Positions 1-8,015 of a stretch of DNA of 64,000 nt are shown here, in pieces (the first letter of the stretch is position 1; each line of letters starts with the position of its first letter). This DNA comes from Actibacterium ureilyticum. Lineage in GTDB: Bacteria; Pseudomonadota; Alphaproteobacteria; Rhodobacterales; Rhodobacteraceae. The stretch is from contig NZ_NSBT01000024.1 in the NCBI RefSeq assembly GCF_002285435.1, positions 124,001 through 188,000 of the forward strand. The letters run 5' to 3'. A program made the translations under genes and the position numbers. The notes beneath the pieces were generated by a model, which worked only from the letters and a program-made list of their open reading frames with translations, had not been told where the DNA came from and ran no database searches.

Positions 1-179
1 GGCGAATTGATCAACAGCGCCACCGCGTCCGGCTTGCCGCGCTTGAACGCCTTTTCCAGCACCGGCGCCAGCGTCACGTCGTTCAGCATGCCCGGGCGGT
101 TTCCGGCGGCGATCACACCCGACAGCCGCACGACCGCGACCGTGGGCGCGGATTTCACAAAGGGGATCCAGCGTTTCAT
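1..179 (-). CDS. S49 (SppA-type) peptidase, N-terminal part, cut by the window edge
   Basis: The first 59 codons of a minus-strand gene whose remainder lies left of the window. The peptide starts MKRWIPFVK, continues with VAVVRLSGVI and ends in ALLINSP, which matches the start of the SppA/SohB serine protease fold. In that family the INSPGG segment lies ahead of the catalytic serine. No signal peptide is visible, which fits the short soluble or peripheral SppA-like proteins of Rhodobacterales that degrade leftover signal peptides. The catalytic residues are outside the window, so activity cannot be judged. The start is the only ATG near the conserved segment. The plus-strand reading frame over this stretch is a shadow. 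Confidence 0.75.
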   Translation of the reverse strand, partial: MKRWIPFVKSAPTVAVVRLSGVIAAGNRPGMLNDVTLAPVLEKAFKRGKPDAVALLINS

Positions 180-278
180 AACCGGGGATGTAGAGCGTGC
201 GGCACACCGGAACAAGGCACGGGCCGAAATGGGCGGAAACTGTTGCGACCCTGCCAGAGGGCGTTCCCCTAACGTCAA

Positions 279-308
279 CAGTTGTTTCGACTTTGGAAAC
301 AAACCTGT
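279..308. promoter_or_regulatory. Imperfect inverted repeat upstream of the extracellular nuclease
   Basis: Arms TGTTTC (283-288) and GAAACA (296-301) pair perfectly, and outer arms ACAG/CTGT add four more pairs with a small asymmetric bulge. The repeat sits in the 240-base divergent region between the S49 peptidase and the nuclease gene. It could be a regulator site; no matching regulator is next to it. Confidence 0.25.
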
Positions 309-419
309 GAAACCGCCCCGTCCGGCAGAAACGGTTTTGTCGCGAAGCCATTACAAATCACAGTCAGAGATGTCCGCGAAGTGATTCCGGATATTTGATG
401 TCGCTCAGGGGGTAAGAAA

Positions 420-3400
420 ATGACAGTGATCTATCGCGAAGATTTCGAAACCGATGGCAATGGCACGCGCTACACCACATCCGCGGCCGAGTTCACAGAC
501 GGGGCGGGCGATTTCTTTATCCGCACCGATGGCGGCGACATCGGCACGTTCTATTCGGTGACCGGGGCCGAGGGAACCGGCTGGTTCGCGGTGATGGACA
601 CCGATGGCGAGGCGCCCTTTGCCACCACCCTGACCCTGTCGATCGACGGCATCGACATCAGCGGATATTCCGACCTGACGATCTCGGGCCTGTTTGCCGA
701 AGACGATGACGGCACCAATCAGGACTGGGACGCCGACGCGCTGGTCTATGTCGAAGCGCAGATCGACGGTGGCGGCTATGTCAAGGTTCTGCAATTCGCG
801 AGCCAGGGCGCGACCAATACCGAGCCGGGACTGGACACCGATTTCGACGGGATCGCCGATGGCGCTGCCCTGACCGACAGCTTTGCGCAATTCGTGGCCG
901 ATATCGCGGGGGCGGGCGCGCTGCTGGATCTGCGCGTGACGTTTGAGAATCTGGACGCGGGGGACGAGGATATCTCGCTCGACGATCTGACGGTCAGCGG
1001 CACCGCCGTACCGACCGAGGTGACCGTGCTGGACGAGACATTCGATGACGCATCGGGCTTCACCACCAGCACCGCGTTCTTTTCGGATGCGGGCTTCGAT
1101 TTCTTCGGGATCAGCGATGGCGCGGGCGGCGGCGATTTCGGCGGTGACAGCGTGCCCAGCGGCGTCAAGGCCTATACCGGCACCGATGGCAGCTTCCTGA
1201 CCGGCATGGACATGGACGGCGAAGGCGCCGCCCTGCCCGTCACCATGACCTGGGCGGGGCTGGATATCAGCGGGCTGAGCGATCTGAAATTCTCGGGCGA
1301 TTTCGGCGAGTTTTTCGACGATCCCGGCGATATCGACGTGGGCGATCACATCTATCTGGATGTCAGCATCGACGGCGGCCCGGCCCAGCGCATCCTGGCG
1401 TTCGAAGGCGCCGATCTGGTGAATGGCGACGATTTCAACGGGTTCTTCTTCCAGGACACCGATCTGGACGGCACCGCCGATGGCGCACAGCTTGGCGACG
1501 CGCTGGCCAGTTTCATGGCAGATATCGACGGCACCGGGTCAACGATGGACCTGACCCTGACCGTGTCGGTCGACAGCGGGGACGAGGATTTCGCCGTCGA
1601 CAATTTCCAGATCGTCGGCACCTCGGGCGGCACGATCATCCCGTCGGTTGTCGCACGCTCCGGCGATGGGCTGGACGTGGCCGAGGGCAGCGATGCCTTC
1701 GACAGCTTCACGCTGGAACTGACCACCACCCCCGCGGCCCCCGTGACCGTGACCGTTTCGGCACCCGATGGCGAAAGCCTGGTCAGTCTGAATGGCGAGC
1801 TTTACGCCCCAAGCGTCGAAGTCGAACTGACCGGCACCGACCCGGTCCAGATCGCCGTGATCGCCGTGGATGACGACGATGACGAGGCGACGCCGCATTT
1901 CGGCGCGCTGAGCTTCACCGTCGCCAGCGACGATCCCGATTATGACGGCACCGAAATCAGCGACCTGAGCGTGTCGATCACCGATAACGATTTCTCGATC
2001 ACGCTGATCTCGGACATTCAGGGCAGCGGTGATGCCTCGCTCCTGGACGGCCAGGAGGTTACGGTCGAGGCGGTCGTGACCGGGCTGATCACATCGGCCA
2101 GCGGCGTCACAGGCTTCTTTCTGCAGGAAGAGGATGCCGACAGCGATGGCGACGCGGCCACGTCCGAAGGCATCTTCGTCTTTGCGCAGGATGCGACCGT
2201 GGGGATCGGCGACAAGATCCGCCTGACCGCGACCGTGGACGAATTCAGCGACCTGACCGAGCTGACCAATGTGTCCGAGCTTCAGGTTCTGGATACCGGC
2301 GTCACCCTGCCCACCGCGACCAAGATCACCATCGGCGCGACGGCCGATTACGAGGCCTACGAGGGGATGCGCGTCGAGCTGGTGTCCGACAGCGCCGATC
2401 CGCTGACCGTGATCACCAACTTCAACCTCGACCGGTTCGGTCAGGTCACCGTCGCCGAAGGCAACCTGACCCAGCCGACCCAGGTTCTGGACCCGCAGGA
2501 TGATGCCGACGACATCACCGCCATGGCGGCGGCGAACGCGGCCAACCAGATTATCATCGACGATGGATCGTCGGCGCAGAACCCCGACACCTATACCCTG
2601 ATCGACAGCGGCGACGGCACGCCGTTGCAGGCGGGCGATCCGATCACCGCCGATGGCCCGACCCTGCGGCTGGGGGCCGAGATGACCTCGATCACCGGGA
2701 TCATGGATGAACGCTTCGGCGATTATCGCATTCAGGCCGACGGGCCGCTGCAAACCGTGGCCGGGACCAATGCCGATGCCCGCCCCGACAGCGCTCCCGA
2801 TGTGGGTGGCACGCTGAAGGTGGCCAGCTTCAACGTGCTGAACTATTTCACCACGCTGGACGATGGCTCGCTGACCGGCCCCAATGGCGATCTGGACCCG
2901 CGCGGCGCCACGACGGCCGAGGATCTGGTGCGCCAGACGCAGAAGATCGTCGCCGCTCTGGTCGAACTAGACGCCGATATCGTCGGCCTGCAAGAGCTGG
3001 AGAACAACGGTTTCGGCGATGGCAGCGCGATCGCGGCGCTGGTCGATGCGCTGAACGCGGAACTGGGCGCGGGCACCTATGCCGTGGTCGATCCCGGCAG
3101 CGATTTCGTCGGCACCGACGCGATCACCACCGGCATCATCTATAAGCCCGGCTCGGTCACGCTGACCGGCGCGGCAACGCTGGAATTCCAGGAAGCCTCG
3201 GCCGCGGACACCTTTGCCATTGCCGATCAGCTGAACGCCTATGCCTCGTCCGACGACCAGGTAGGGGATTTCCAGCGCAACCGCCCCGCCACCGCCGCGA
3301 CCTTTGTCGATGCCGATGGCAACGAGGTGACGGTGGTGTCGAACCACCTGAAATCCAAGGGCGACAGCAATCTCGAGGACGTGGTGCTGGACGCCCAGGC

Positions 3401-5033
3401 CGCCGGCGCGCCGCAAGAGCTGATCGACGCGCTGCTGGCCGATCCGAACTATGACCAGGGCGACGGCCAGGGGTTCTGGAACCAGGTCCGCGCCGATGCG
3501 GCGGCGGAACTGGCCGAATGGCTGACCAGCAATCCCACCGGGGCGGCGACCGGCGACAATGTCGTGATGCTGGGCGATTTCAACGCCTATGCGCGCGAGG
3601 ATCCGGTCGAGACCATCACCGGGCTGGGCTATACCAACCTGGCGGCCAGCTTTATCGGCGACGATGCCTATAGCTATGTCTTCGACGGCCAGCGCGGCAC
3701 GCTGGATTACGGTCTGGCCAGCGAAAGCCTGCTGGACAATATCACCGGCGTCGCGGAATGGCATATCAATGCCGACGAGCCGGACCTGCTGAACTACAGC
3801 TCGGCCTTCAGCGATCCGTCCTTCTTCAACGCCGATTTCTATGCCGCCTCGGATCACGATCCGCTGCTGATCGGGCTGGACCTGTCCGAGCCCGCATCGG
3901 GCGACGATTTCATCCTGGCGCGGCTGGATTTCGACGACCTGTCGCCCTATGCCGCCATCGCGACCTATTCCGAGGATGGCGTGGTGCTGGCCGTTACCGA
4001 CCTGCCCCGCAAATCGGCCGATCCGCTTGTGGCCACGGGTTCGGGCATCACCATCGACGCCGAGGACGGCACCAACGGCCAGGAACAGCTGCGCACCACC
4101 GGCGACGGGCTGTCGGTCAAATCCTTCCGCGAGGACCGCAACGATCCCGTCGCCTCGCACCTGCTGGACGAGAACGAGACCATCAGCTTCGCGCTGGACG
4201 ACACCAGCGCGGCGGGCGATGGCATCGGCGTGGCGTTCGATCTGTTGAATGTCAGCGGCGACGGCCAGGTCGTGCTGCGTTTCTTCAGCAACGAGGTTCT
4301 GGTGGACGAAGCCCTGCTGGACGTGGTCGACGGCGCGGTGGCGCATGATCTGGATCCGGGGCTGAGCTTTGACATGGTCAGCCTGGGGGTCACCGACGGG
4401 CTGATGCTGGAGATCGACGCGATCGAGCTGAAGCGCCTGGATCTGGACGATGTCCCGGTCGAGCCCGCCGAGAACGTGCTGGCGCGGCTGGATTTCGGCG
4501 ATTACGACCCCTACAACGCCTTTGTCGATTACCTTGAGAATGGCGAATTGCTGGCGACCTCGGATCTGCCGCGCAAGACGACATCGGTGCTGGACCCCAC
4601 CGCCGCCGGGATCGTGATCAGCGCCGAGGACGGCACGCGCGGCCAGGAACAGCTGCGCACCACCGGCGACGGTCTGTCGGTCAAATCCTATCTGGACGAC
4701 GCAAACGATCCCCTCGGCTCGCGCCGGATCGACGATGCGGAAACCGTGACCTTCACGTCGATGGAGACCGAGACCAGCAGCAAGGACGCGCTGGATCTGA
4801 GCTTCGAATTCGTGAATGTCACCGGCACGGGCACGGTGGCGCTGACGCTGTTCGATGACGGGGTCGAGGTCGACATGGTCGAGCTGGCGGTGATCGACGA
4901 CCGGGTGAGCTATGATCTGGCGGGCGACATGACCTTTGACGCGGTGTCGCTGGGCGTGACGGGCGATCTGATGCTGGAGATCGACGCGTTCGAACTGACC
5001 CGCCTGCCGGTGGACGAATTCGTTCTGGCCTGA
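420..5033 (+). CDS. ExeM/NucH-type extracellular endonuclease with duplicated N- and C-terminal modules
   Basis: A 1537-residue, very Asp/Gly-rich protein. The catalytic part is an endonuclease/exonuclease/phosphatase domain at about residues 799-1155: it opens LKVASFNVLNYF, carries the metal-binding Glu in DIVGLQELENN, then VVSNHLKSKG and MLGDFNAYAR, and closes with SDHDPLLIGL. Ahead of it are an OB-fold-like segment (about 530-790), a Calx-beta-like segment (about 405-530), and two related N-terminal jelly-roll-like repeats (1-190, 200-400). Behind it are two related repeats (about 1164-1345 and 1353-1535), each opening LARLDF and sharing a GQEQLRTTGDGLSVKS core. No Sec signal peptide is visible and I see no canonical RTX nonapeptides, so type I secretion by a C-terminal signal is an inference. 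Likely role: degradation of extracellular DNA for phosphate or carbon. Start chosen at the ATG behind AGGGGG. Confidence 0.85.
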   Translation: MTVIYREDFETDGNGTRYTTSAAEFTDGAGDFFIRTDGGDIGTFYSVTGAEGTGWFAVMDTDGEAPFATTLTLSIDGIDISGYSDLTISGLFAEDDDGTNQDWDADALVYVEAQIDGGGYVKVLQFASQGATNTEPGLDTDFDGIADGAALTDSFAQFVADIAGAGALLDLRVTFENLDAGDEDISLDDLTVSGTAVPTEVTVLDETFDDASGFTTSTAFFSDAGFDFFGISDGAGGGDFGGDSVPSGVKAYTGTDGSFLTGMDMDGEGAALPVTMTWAGLDISGLSDLKFSGDFGEFFDDPGDIDVGDHIYLDVSIDGGPAQRILAFEGADLVNGDDFNGFFFQDTDLDGTADGAQLGDALASFMADIDGTGSTMDLTLTVSVDSGDEDFAVDNFQIVGTSGGTIIPSVVARSGDGLDVAEGSDAFDSFTLELTTTPAAPVTVTVSAPDGESLVSLNGELYAPSVEVELTGTDPVQIAVIAVDDDDDEATPHFGALSFTVASDDPDYDGTEISDLSVSITDNDFSITLISDIQGSGDASLLDGQEVTVEAVVTGLITSASGVTGFFLQEEDADSDGDAATSEGIFVFAQDATVGIGDKIRLTATVDEFSDLTELTNVSELQVLDTGVTLPTATKITIGATADYEAYEGMRVELVSDSADPLTVITNFNLDRFGQVTVAEGNLTQPTQVLDPQDDADDITAMAAANAANQIIIDDGSSAQNPDTYTLIDSGDGTPLQAGDPITADGPTLRLGAEMTSITGIMDERFGDYRIQADGPLQTVAGTNADARPDSAPDVGGTLKVASFNVLNYFTTLDDGSLTGPNGDLDPRGATTAEDLVRQTQKIVAALVELDADIVGLQELENNGFGDGSAIAALVDALNAELGAGTYAVVDPGSDFVGTDAITTGIIYKPGSVTLTGAATLEFQEASAADTFAIADQLNAYASSDDQVGDFQRNRPATAATFVDADGNEVTVVSNHLKSKGDSNLEDVVLDAQAAGAPQELIDALLADPNYDQGDGQGFWNQVRADAAAELAEWLTSNPTGAATGDNVVMLGDFNAYAREDPVETITGLGYTNLAASFIGDDAYSYVFDGQRGTLDYGLASESLLDNITGVAEWHINADEPDLLNYSSAFSDPSFFNADFYAASDHDPLLIGLDLSEPASGDDFILARLDFDDLSPYAAIATYSEDGVVLAVTDLPRKSADPLVATGSGITIDAEDGTNGQEQLRTTGDGLSVKSFREDRNDPVASHLLDENETISFALDDTSAAGDGIGVAFDLLNVSGDGQVVLRFFSNEVLVDEALLDVVDGAVAHDLDPGLSFDMVSLGVTDGLMLEIDAIELKRLDLDDVPVEPAENVLARLDFGDYDPYNAFVDYLENGELLATSDLPRKTTSVLDPTAAGIVISAEDGTRGQEQLRTTGDGLSVKSYLDDANDPLGSRRIDDAETVTFTSMETETSSKDALDLSFEFVNVTGTGTVALTLFDDGVEVDMVELAVIDDRVSYDLAGDMTFDAVSLGVTGDLMLEIDAFELTRLPVDEFVLA

Positions 5034-5061
5034 GCCGCCTGACGGTTTCGAGAGCTGGAAG

Positions 5062-5087
5062 CCGCCCCTTTCAGGGGCGGTTTTCTT
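5062..5087 (+). terminator. Rho-independent terminator of the nuclease gene
   Basis: An 8-bp stem (CCGCCCCT/AGGGGCGG) with a 3-base loop is followed by TTTTCTTT, 28 bases after the nuclease stop codon. Confidence 0.85.
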
Positions 5088-5091
5088 TCAT

Positions 5092-5126
5092 GCCTCCGGC
5101 GGAGGTATTTGGACCAAGATGAAAGG
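5092..5126 (+). repeat. Dispersed 35-bp intergenic repeat, copy 1
   Basis: A 13-bp palindrome CCTCCGGCGGAGG is followed by TATTTGG and CCAAGATGAAAGG. It lies between the convergent nuclease and panC genes. Copy 2 at 9483-9517 matches at 34 of 35 positions in the opposite orientation; shorter copies lie at 19720 and 63362. Always at a gene 3' end, so a role in termination or mRNA 3'-end protection is likely. Confidence 0.75.
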
Positions 5127-5128
5127 GA

Positions 5129-5983
5129 TCAGGTGCCGGGAGCGACCGCGATATTGTCGATCAGCCGCACGCCCGCCAGATTGGCCGCCGCCAGCAGCCG
5201 CGCCGGTTCGGTCAGTTGGGTCAGCGGCGCGAGTGACGCGGCCGCGCGCAGTTCGATATATTCCACATCGATGAACCCCGCCGCGACCACCCTTTCGGCG
5301 GCGGCAGCCAGTGTGGCCGCGACATCGCCGCCGTTCACGATCTGATCCGCGGCCTGGGTCATCGCGCGGTTCAGCGCGGGCGCGATGATGCGGGCGCGGT
5401 CCGACAGCAACAGGTTGCGCGAGCTGAGGGCGAGGCCGTCCTCCTCGCGGATCGTCGGACAACCGATAATCTCGATCGGGATGTCCAGATCGCGGGCCAG
5501 TTGCTGGACCAGCAGAAGCTGCTGGTAATCCTTGTTCCCGAAATAGGCGCGGTCGGCCTGGGTTTGCAGGAACAGCTTGGTCACGACCGTCGCCACGCCA
5601 TCGAAATGGCCGGGGCGGTGCTGCCCCTCCATCGCGTCGGTGACGCCGGTGACCGAGACATTGGTGGCAAACCCTTCGGGATAGATCTGATCGCCATCGG
5701 GGACATAGATCGCATCGACCGCGAAGGGCGCCAGCTTGCGGGCGTCATCCTGTTCGGTGCGGGGGTAGTTTTCCAGATCTTCGGGATTGTTGAACTGTTT
5801 GGGGTTCACGAAGATCGTGACGATCACCCGGTCCGTGCCCGCCTTGGCCGCGCGCACCAGGCTCAGGTGGCCCTGATGCAAGGCGCCCATTGTGGGGACG
5901 ACGCCCACGGTTTCACCGGCCTTCTTCCAGCCCGCGACGGTGGCGCGCAGCTCGGGCAGGCTGCGGATGATCGGCGCGGTCAC
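5129..5983 (-). CDS. panC: Pantothenate synthetase (pantoate--beta-alanine ligase)
   Basis: Condenses pantoate with beta-alanine using ATP, the last step of vitamin B5 synthesis, in the cytoplasm. The 284-residue length is normal. The ATP-binding MGALHQGHL lies near residue 32, followed by [10 protein letters not shown], the pantoate-site segment [21 protein letters not shown], and the KMSKS-like ALSSRN region. The ATG overlaps the panB stop by 4 bases (ATGA), so it is translationally coupled to panB, and the two form one operon. The gene is convergent with the upstream nuclease, with a terminator and a dispersed repeat between them. Confidence 0.97.
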   Translation of the reverse strand: MTAPIIRSLPELRATVAGWKKAGETVGVVPTMGALHQGHLSLVRAAKAGTDRVIVTIFVNPKQFNNPEDLENYPRTEQDDARKLAPFAVDAIYVPDGDQIYPEGFATNVSVTGVTDAMEGQHRPGHFDGVATVVTKLFLQTQADRAYFGNKDYQQLLLVQQLARDLDIPIEIIGCPTIREEDGLALSSRNLLLSDRARIIAPALNRAMTQAADQIVNGGDVAATLAAAAERVVAAGFIDVEYIELRAAASLAPLTQLTEPARLLAAANLAGVRLIDNIAVAPGT

Positions 5984-6813
5984 GATTTGGGTTCCGGGGC
6001 GGCATCGCCAAAGACATGTTCGGCGGCCGGGAAGCTGCGCGCGCGGACCTCGTCGGCATAGGCCGCGATGGCTTTGTCGGCATCCTCGCCCAGTGTGGCA
6101 TAGCGTTTGGCGAATTTCGGTTTGAACGCGGTAAAGAGGCCCAGCATGTCATCGACCACCAGGATCTGACCGTCGCAGCCGGCGGATGCCCCGATGCCGA
6201 TGGTGGGTATGGGGATGGCGGCGGTGATCTCGTCGGCCAGGCTGGCGGGCACCTTTTCCAGCACGACCGAGAACGCCCCGGCATCTGACACGGCTTGCGC
6301 ATCGGCCATCACCTTGGCCCGGTCGTCGCCGCGCCCCTGCACCTTGTAGCCGCCCAGCGTGTTGATCGCCTGGGGAGTCAGGCCCACATGCGCCATCACC
6401 GGGATCGACCGGCTGGTCAGGTGCTGAATCGTCGGCGCCATCGCAAGCCCGCCTTCGAGCTTGACCGCCGCCGCGCCGGTTTCGCGCATCAGCCGCGCGG
6501 CGTTGCGGAACGCCTGTTCGGGGCTTTCCTCGTAGCTGCCGAAGGGCATGTCCACGACCATCATCGCGCGTTCCAGCCCGCGCGCCACCGCCGCGCCATG
6601 CAGGCACATCATGTCCATCGTGACCCCCAGGGTCGAGGGCAGCCCGTGCAGCACCATGCCAACGCTATCGCCCACCAGAACGAAGTCGCAATGCGGATCG
6701 ACCAGCTGTGCGATCGGCGTGGTATAGGCCGTCAGGCTGACCAGCGGCGTGCCGCCCTTGCGGGCCATGATGTCCGACGGTGTCGGGGCCTTGATCCGGC
6801 TTGTGGCGCTCAT
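5980..6813 (-). CDS. panB: 3-methyl-2-oxobutanoate hydroxymethyltransferase
   Basis: Transfers a hydroxymethyl group from methylene-tetrahydrofolate to alpha-ketoisovalerate, making ketopantoate, the first committed step to pantothenate. The 277-residue protein has the conserved [19 protein letters not shown] (metal-binding Asp), [10 protein letters not shown] and GIGAS segments. An in-frame ATG lies 69 bases further upstream (6882). I chose 6813 because GGAGGAA sits at good spacing and the protein then starts [11 protein letters not shown], as family members do. It leads the panB-panC operon. panD is not in the window. Confidence 0.96.
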   Translation of the reverse strand: MSATSRIKAPTPSDIMARKGGTPLVSLTAYTTPIAQLVDPHCDFVLVGDSVGMVLHGLPSTLGVTMDMMCLHGAAVARGLERAMMVVDMPFGSYEESPEQAFRNAARLMRETGAAAVKLEGGLAMAPTIQHLTSRSIPVMAHVGLTPQAINTLGGYKVQGRGDDRAKVMADAQAVSDAGAFSVVLEKVPASLADEITAAIPIPTIGIGASAGCDGQILVVDDMLGLFTAFKPKFAKRYATLGEDADKAIAAYADEVRARSFPAAEHVFGDAAPEPKS

Positions 6814-6891
6814 CGGTTCCTCCGTGATTCCGGTTGGGGCGTTATAGCGGCGATTTGCGGAAATGCCAGCACGCATCGCCATGGCGCAACA

Positions 6892-7863
6892 TTATTGCGC
6901 GATGGGCAGCCCCGCCTGCTGCCGCGCCAGCAGCCCCAGAACCGCCGCGATCAGACGCGACACGGTCACCGCGCCCAGCCCGCCGATATCGGCCTCGGGC
7001 AGGTATTCGACCACATCCATCGCCGCGATCCGCCCGCGACCGGCCACGCCCCGGATCAGGTCCAGCACCTGATCATAGCTCAGCCCGCCGGGCGCCCGCC
7101 CGATCACCCCCGGCACGATCGACGGGTCCAGCGCGTCGACATCCAGGCACACCACCACCTGCGCCCCCGGCGCGATCTGGTCCAGCACCGGGGCGATCCC
7201 GTCGCGGTGGACATCCCGGGCGGTGAAGAACCGCGCGCCCCAGTCCAGCGCATCCTGATAGTCGCTGCTGGCGGCCGAGCCGATGCCGCGCGCGCCGACC
7301 TGGATGATCCGCTCGATATGCGGCATCTCAGACGCGCGCCGCATGGTCGACGACAGGCCCAGCGCCTCGTCCATATGCGATTGCCGCCAGTCGATATGGG
7401 CATCGACCTGCACCACGGTATAGCGCGCGCCGGTCGTGCCCAGCGCCTGCAGCATCGGGATCGGAATGGAATCGTCCCCGCCCAGCACCACCGGCACCGC
7501 GCCCTGTTGCATCAACAGCGTGACGGCGCCCGCGATGGCGGCCCGGTTGGCGGCAAAGTCGGTCTCGCTCCAGCCGATATCACCGCAATCCACGGCCGTC
7601 TGCGTGCCCTCGGGGAACAGCGGCCCGCCGATGTCGAAATTGTGCCGGTCCAGATTGGCCGCCAGCATCGCCGCCGCCTGCCGCAGCGCCGTGGGCGCGT
7701 TCCGGCAATACGGCCCCACCGCGCCATAGGGCGTGGCACAGGGCGCCCCGATCAGCGCCGCCGACGCGGCCACCTGGCTCAGGTCGCGGCAAACCGGCAA
7801 CCCCATGAAGCTTTCGACCGCATCGGCGCCGAACAACGCACCCAGATTGACCTCTTCCGTCAT
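6892..7863 (-). CDS. Agmatinase/arginase-family ureohydrolase with altered first metal motif (ureohydrolase A)
   Basis: A 323-residue member of the ureohydrolase superfamily, which hydrolyses guanidino groups (agmatine, guanidinobutyrate, arginine and relatives) to urea plus an amine with a two-metal centre. Seen: DAHID at 154-158 and DVDALDP at 241-247 supply the usual ligands. The first motif is GGDDS at 128-132 instead of GGDHS, so Asp131 stands where a metal-binding His normally is. The N-terminal region (PYGAVGPYCRNAPTALR) also departs from the common GxRxGPxAIR pattern. Start at 7863 behind GAGGGAAG; the longer frame upstream lacks support. Divergent from the ABC binding protein. The substrate cannot be read from the sequence. 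Confidence 0.85.
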   Translation of the reverse strand: MTEEVNLGALFGADAVESFMGLPVCRDLSQVAASAALIGAPCATPYGAVGPYCRNAPTALRQAAAMLAANLDRHNFDIGGPLFPEGTQTAVDCGDIGWSETDFAANRAAIAGAVTLLMQQGAVPVVLGGDDSIPIPMLQALGTTGARYTVVQVDAHIDWRQSHMDEALGLSSTMRRASEMPHIERIIQVGARGIGSAASSDYQDALDWGARFFTARDVHRDGIAPVLDQIAPGAQVVVCLDVDALDPSIVPGVIGRAPGGLSYDQVLDLIRGVAGRGRIAAMDVVEYLPEADIGGLGAVTVSRLIAAVLGLLARQQAGLPIAQ

Positions 7864-7878
7864 ACCGCTTCCCTCTTT

Positions 7879-7892
7879 CGGAACAATTTCCG
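7879..7892. promoter_or_regulatory. Short inverted repeat in the divergent ureohydrolase A / binding-protein region
   Basis: CGGAA-CAAT-TTCCG, a perfect 5-bp inverted repeat with a 4-base spacer, just upstream of the ureohydrolase A ribosome binding site. A possible operator; short enough to be chance. Confidence 0.2.
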
Positions 7893-8015
7893 CCACTTGA
7901 GCCTGTTCTGCCCGCCCTGTCACCCCCGGAACGGCCGCGGCCTGCAAACTCTGCTTGCCAGCCCGCGCAAGGCACAGTTTCATGAGACCCGAACCGGATC
8001 CCGAAAGGAGCCCCC

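Noticed and set aside
7-384. 125-codon plus-strand reading frame at the left edge
   Set aside because: It is antisense to the S49 peptidase start, and the opposite strand gives a recognisable protein (ALLINSP). It has no ribosome binding site.
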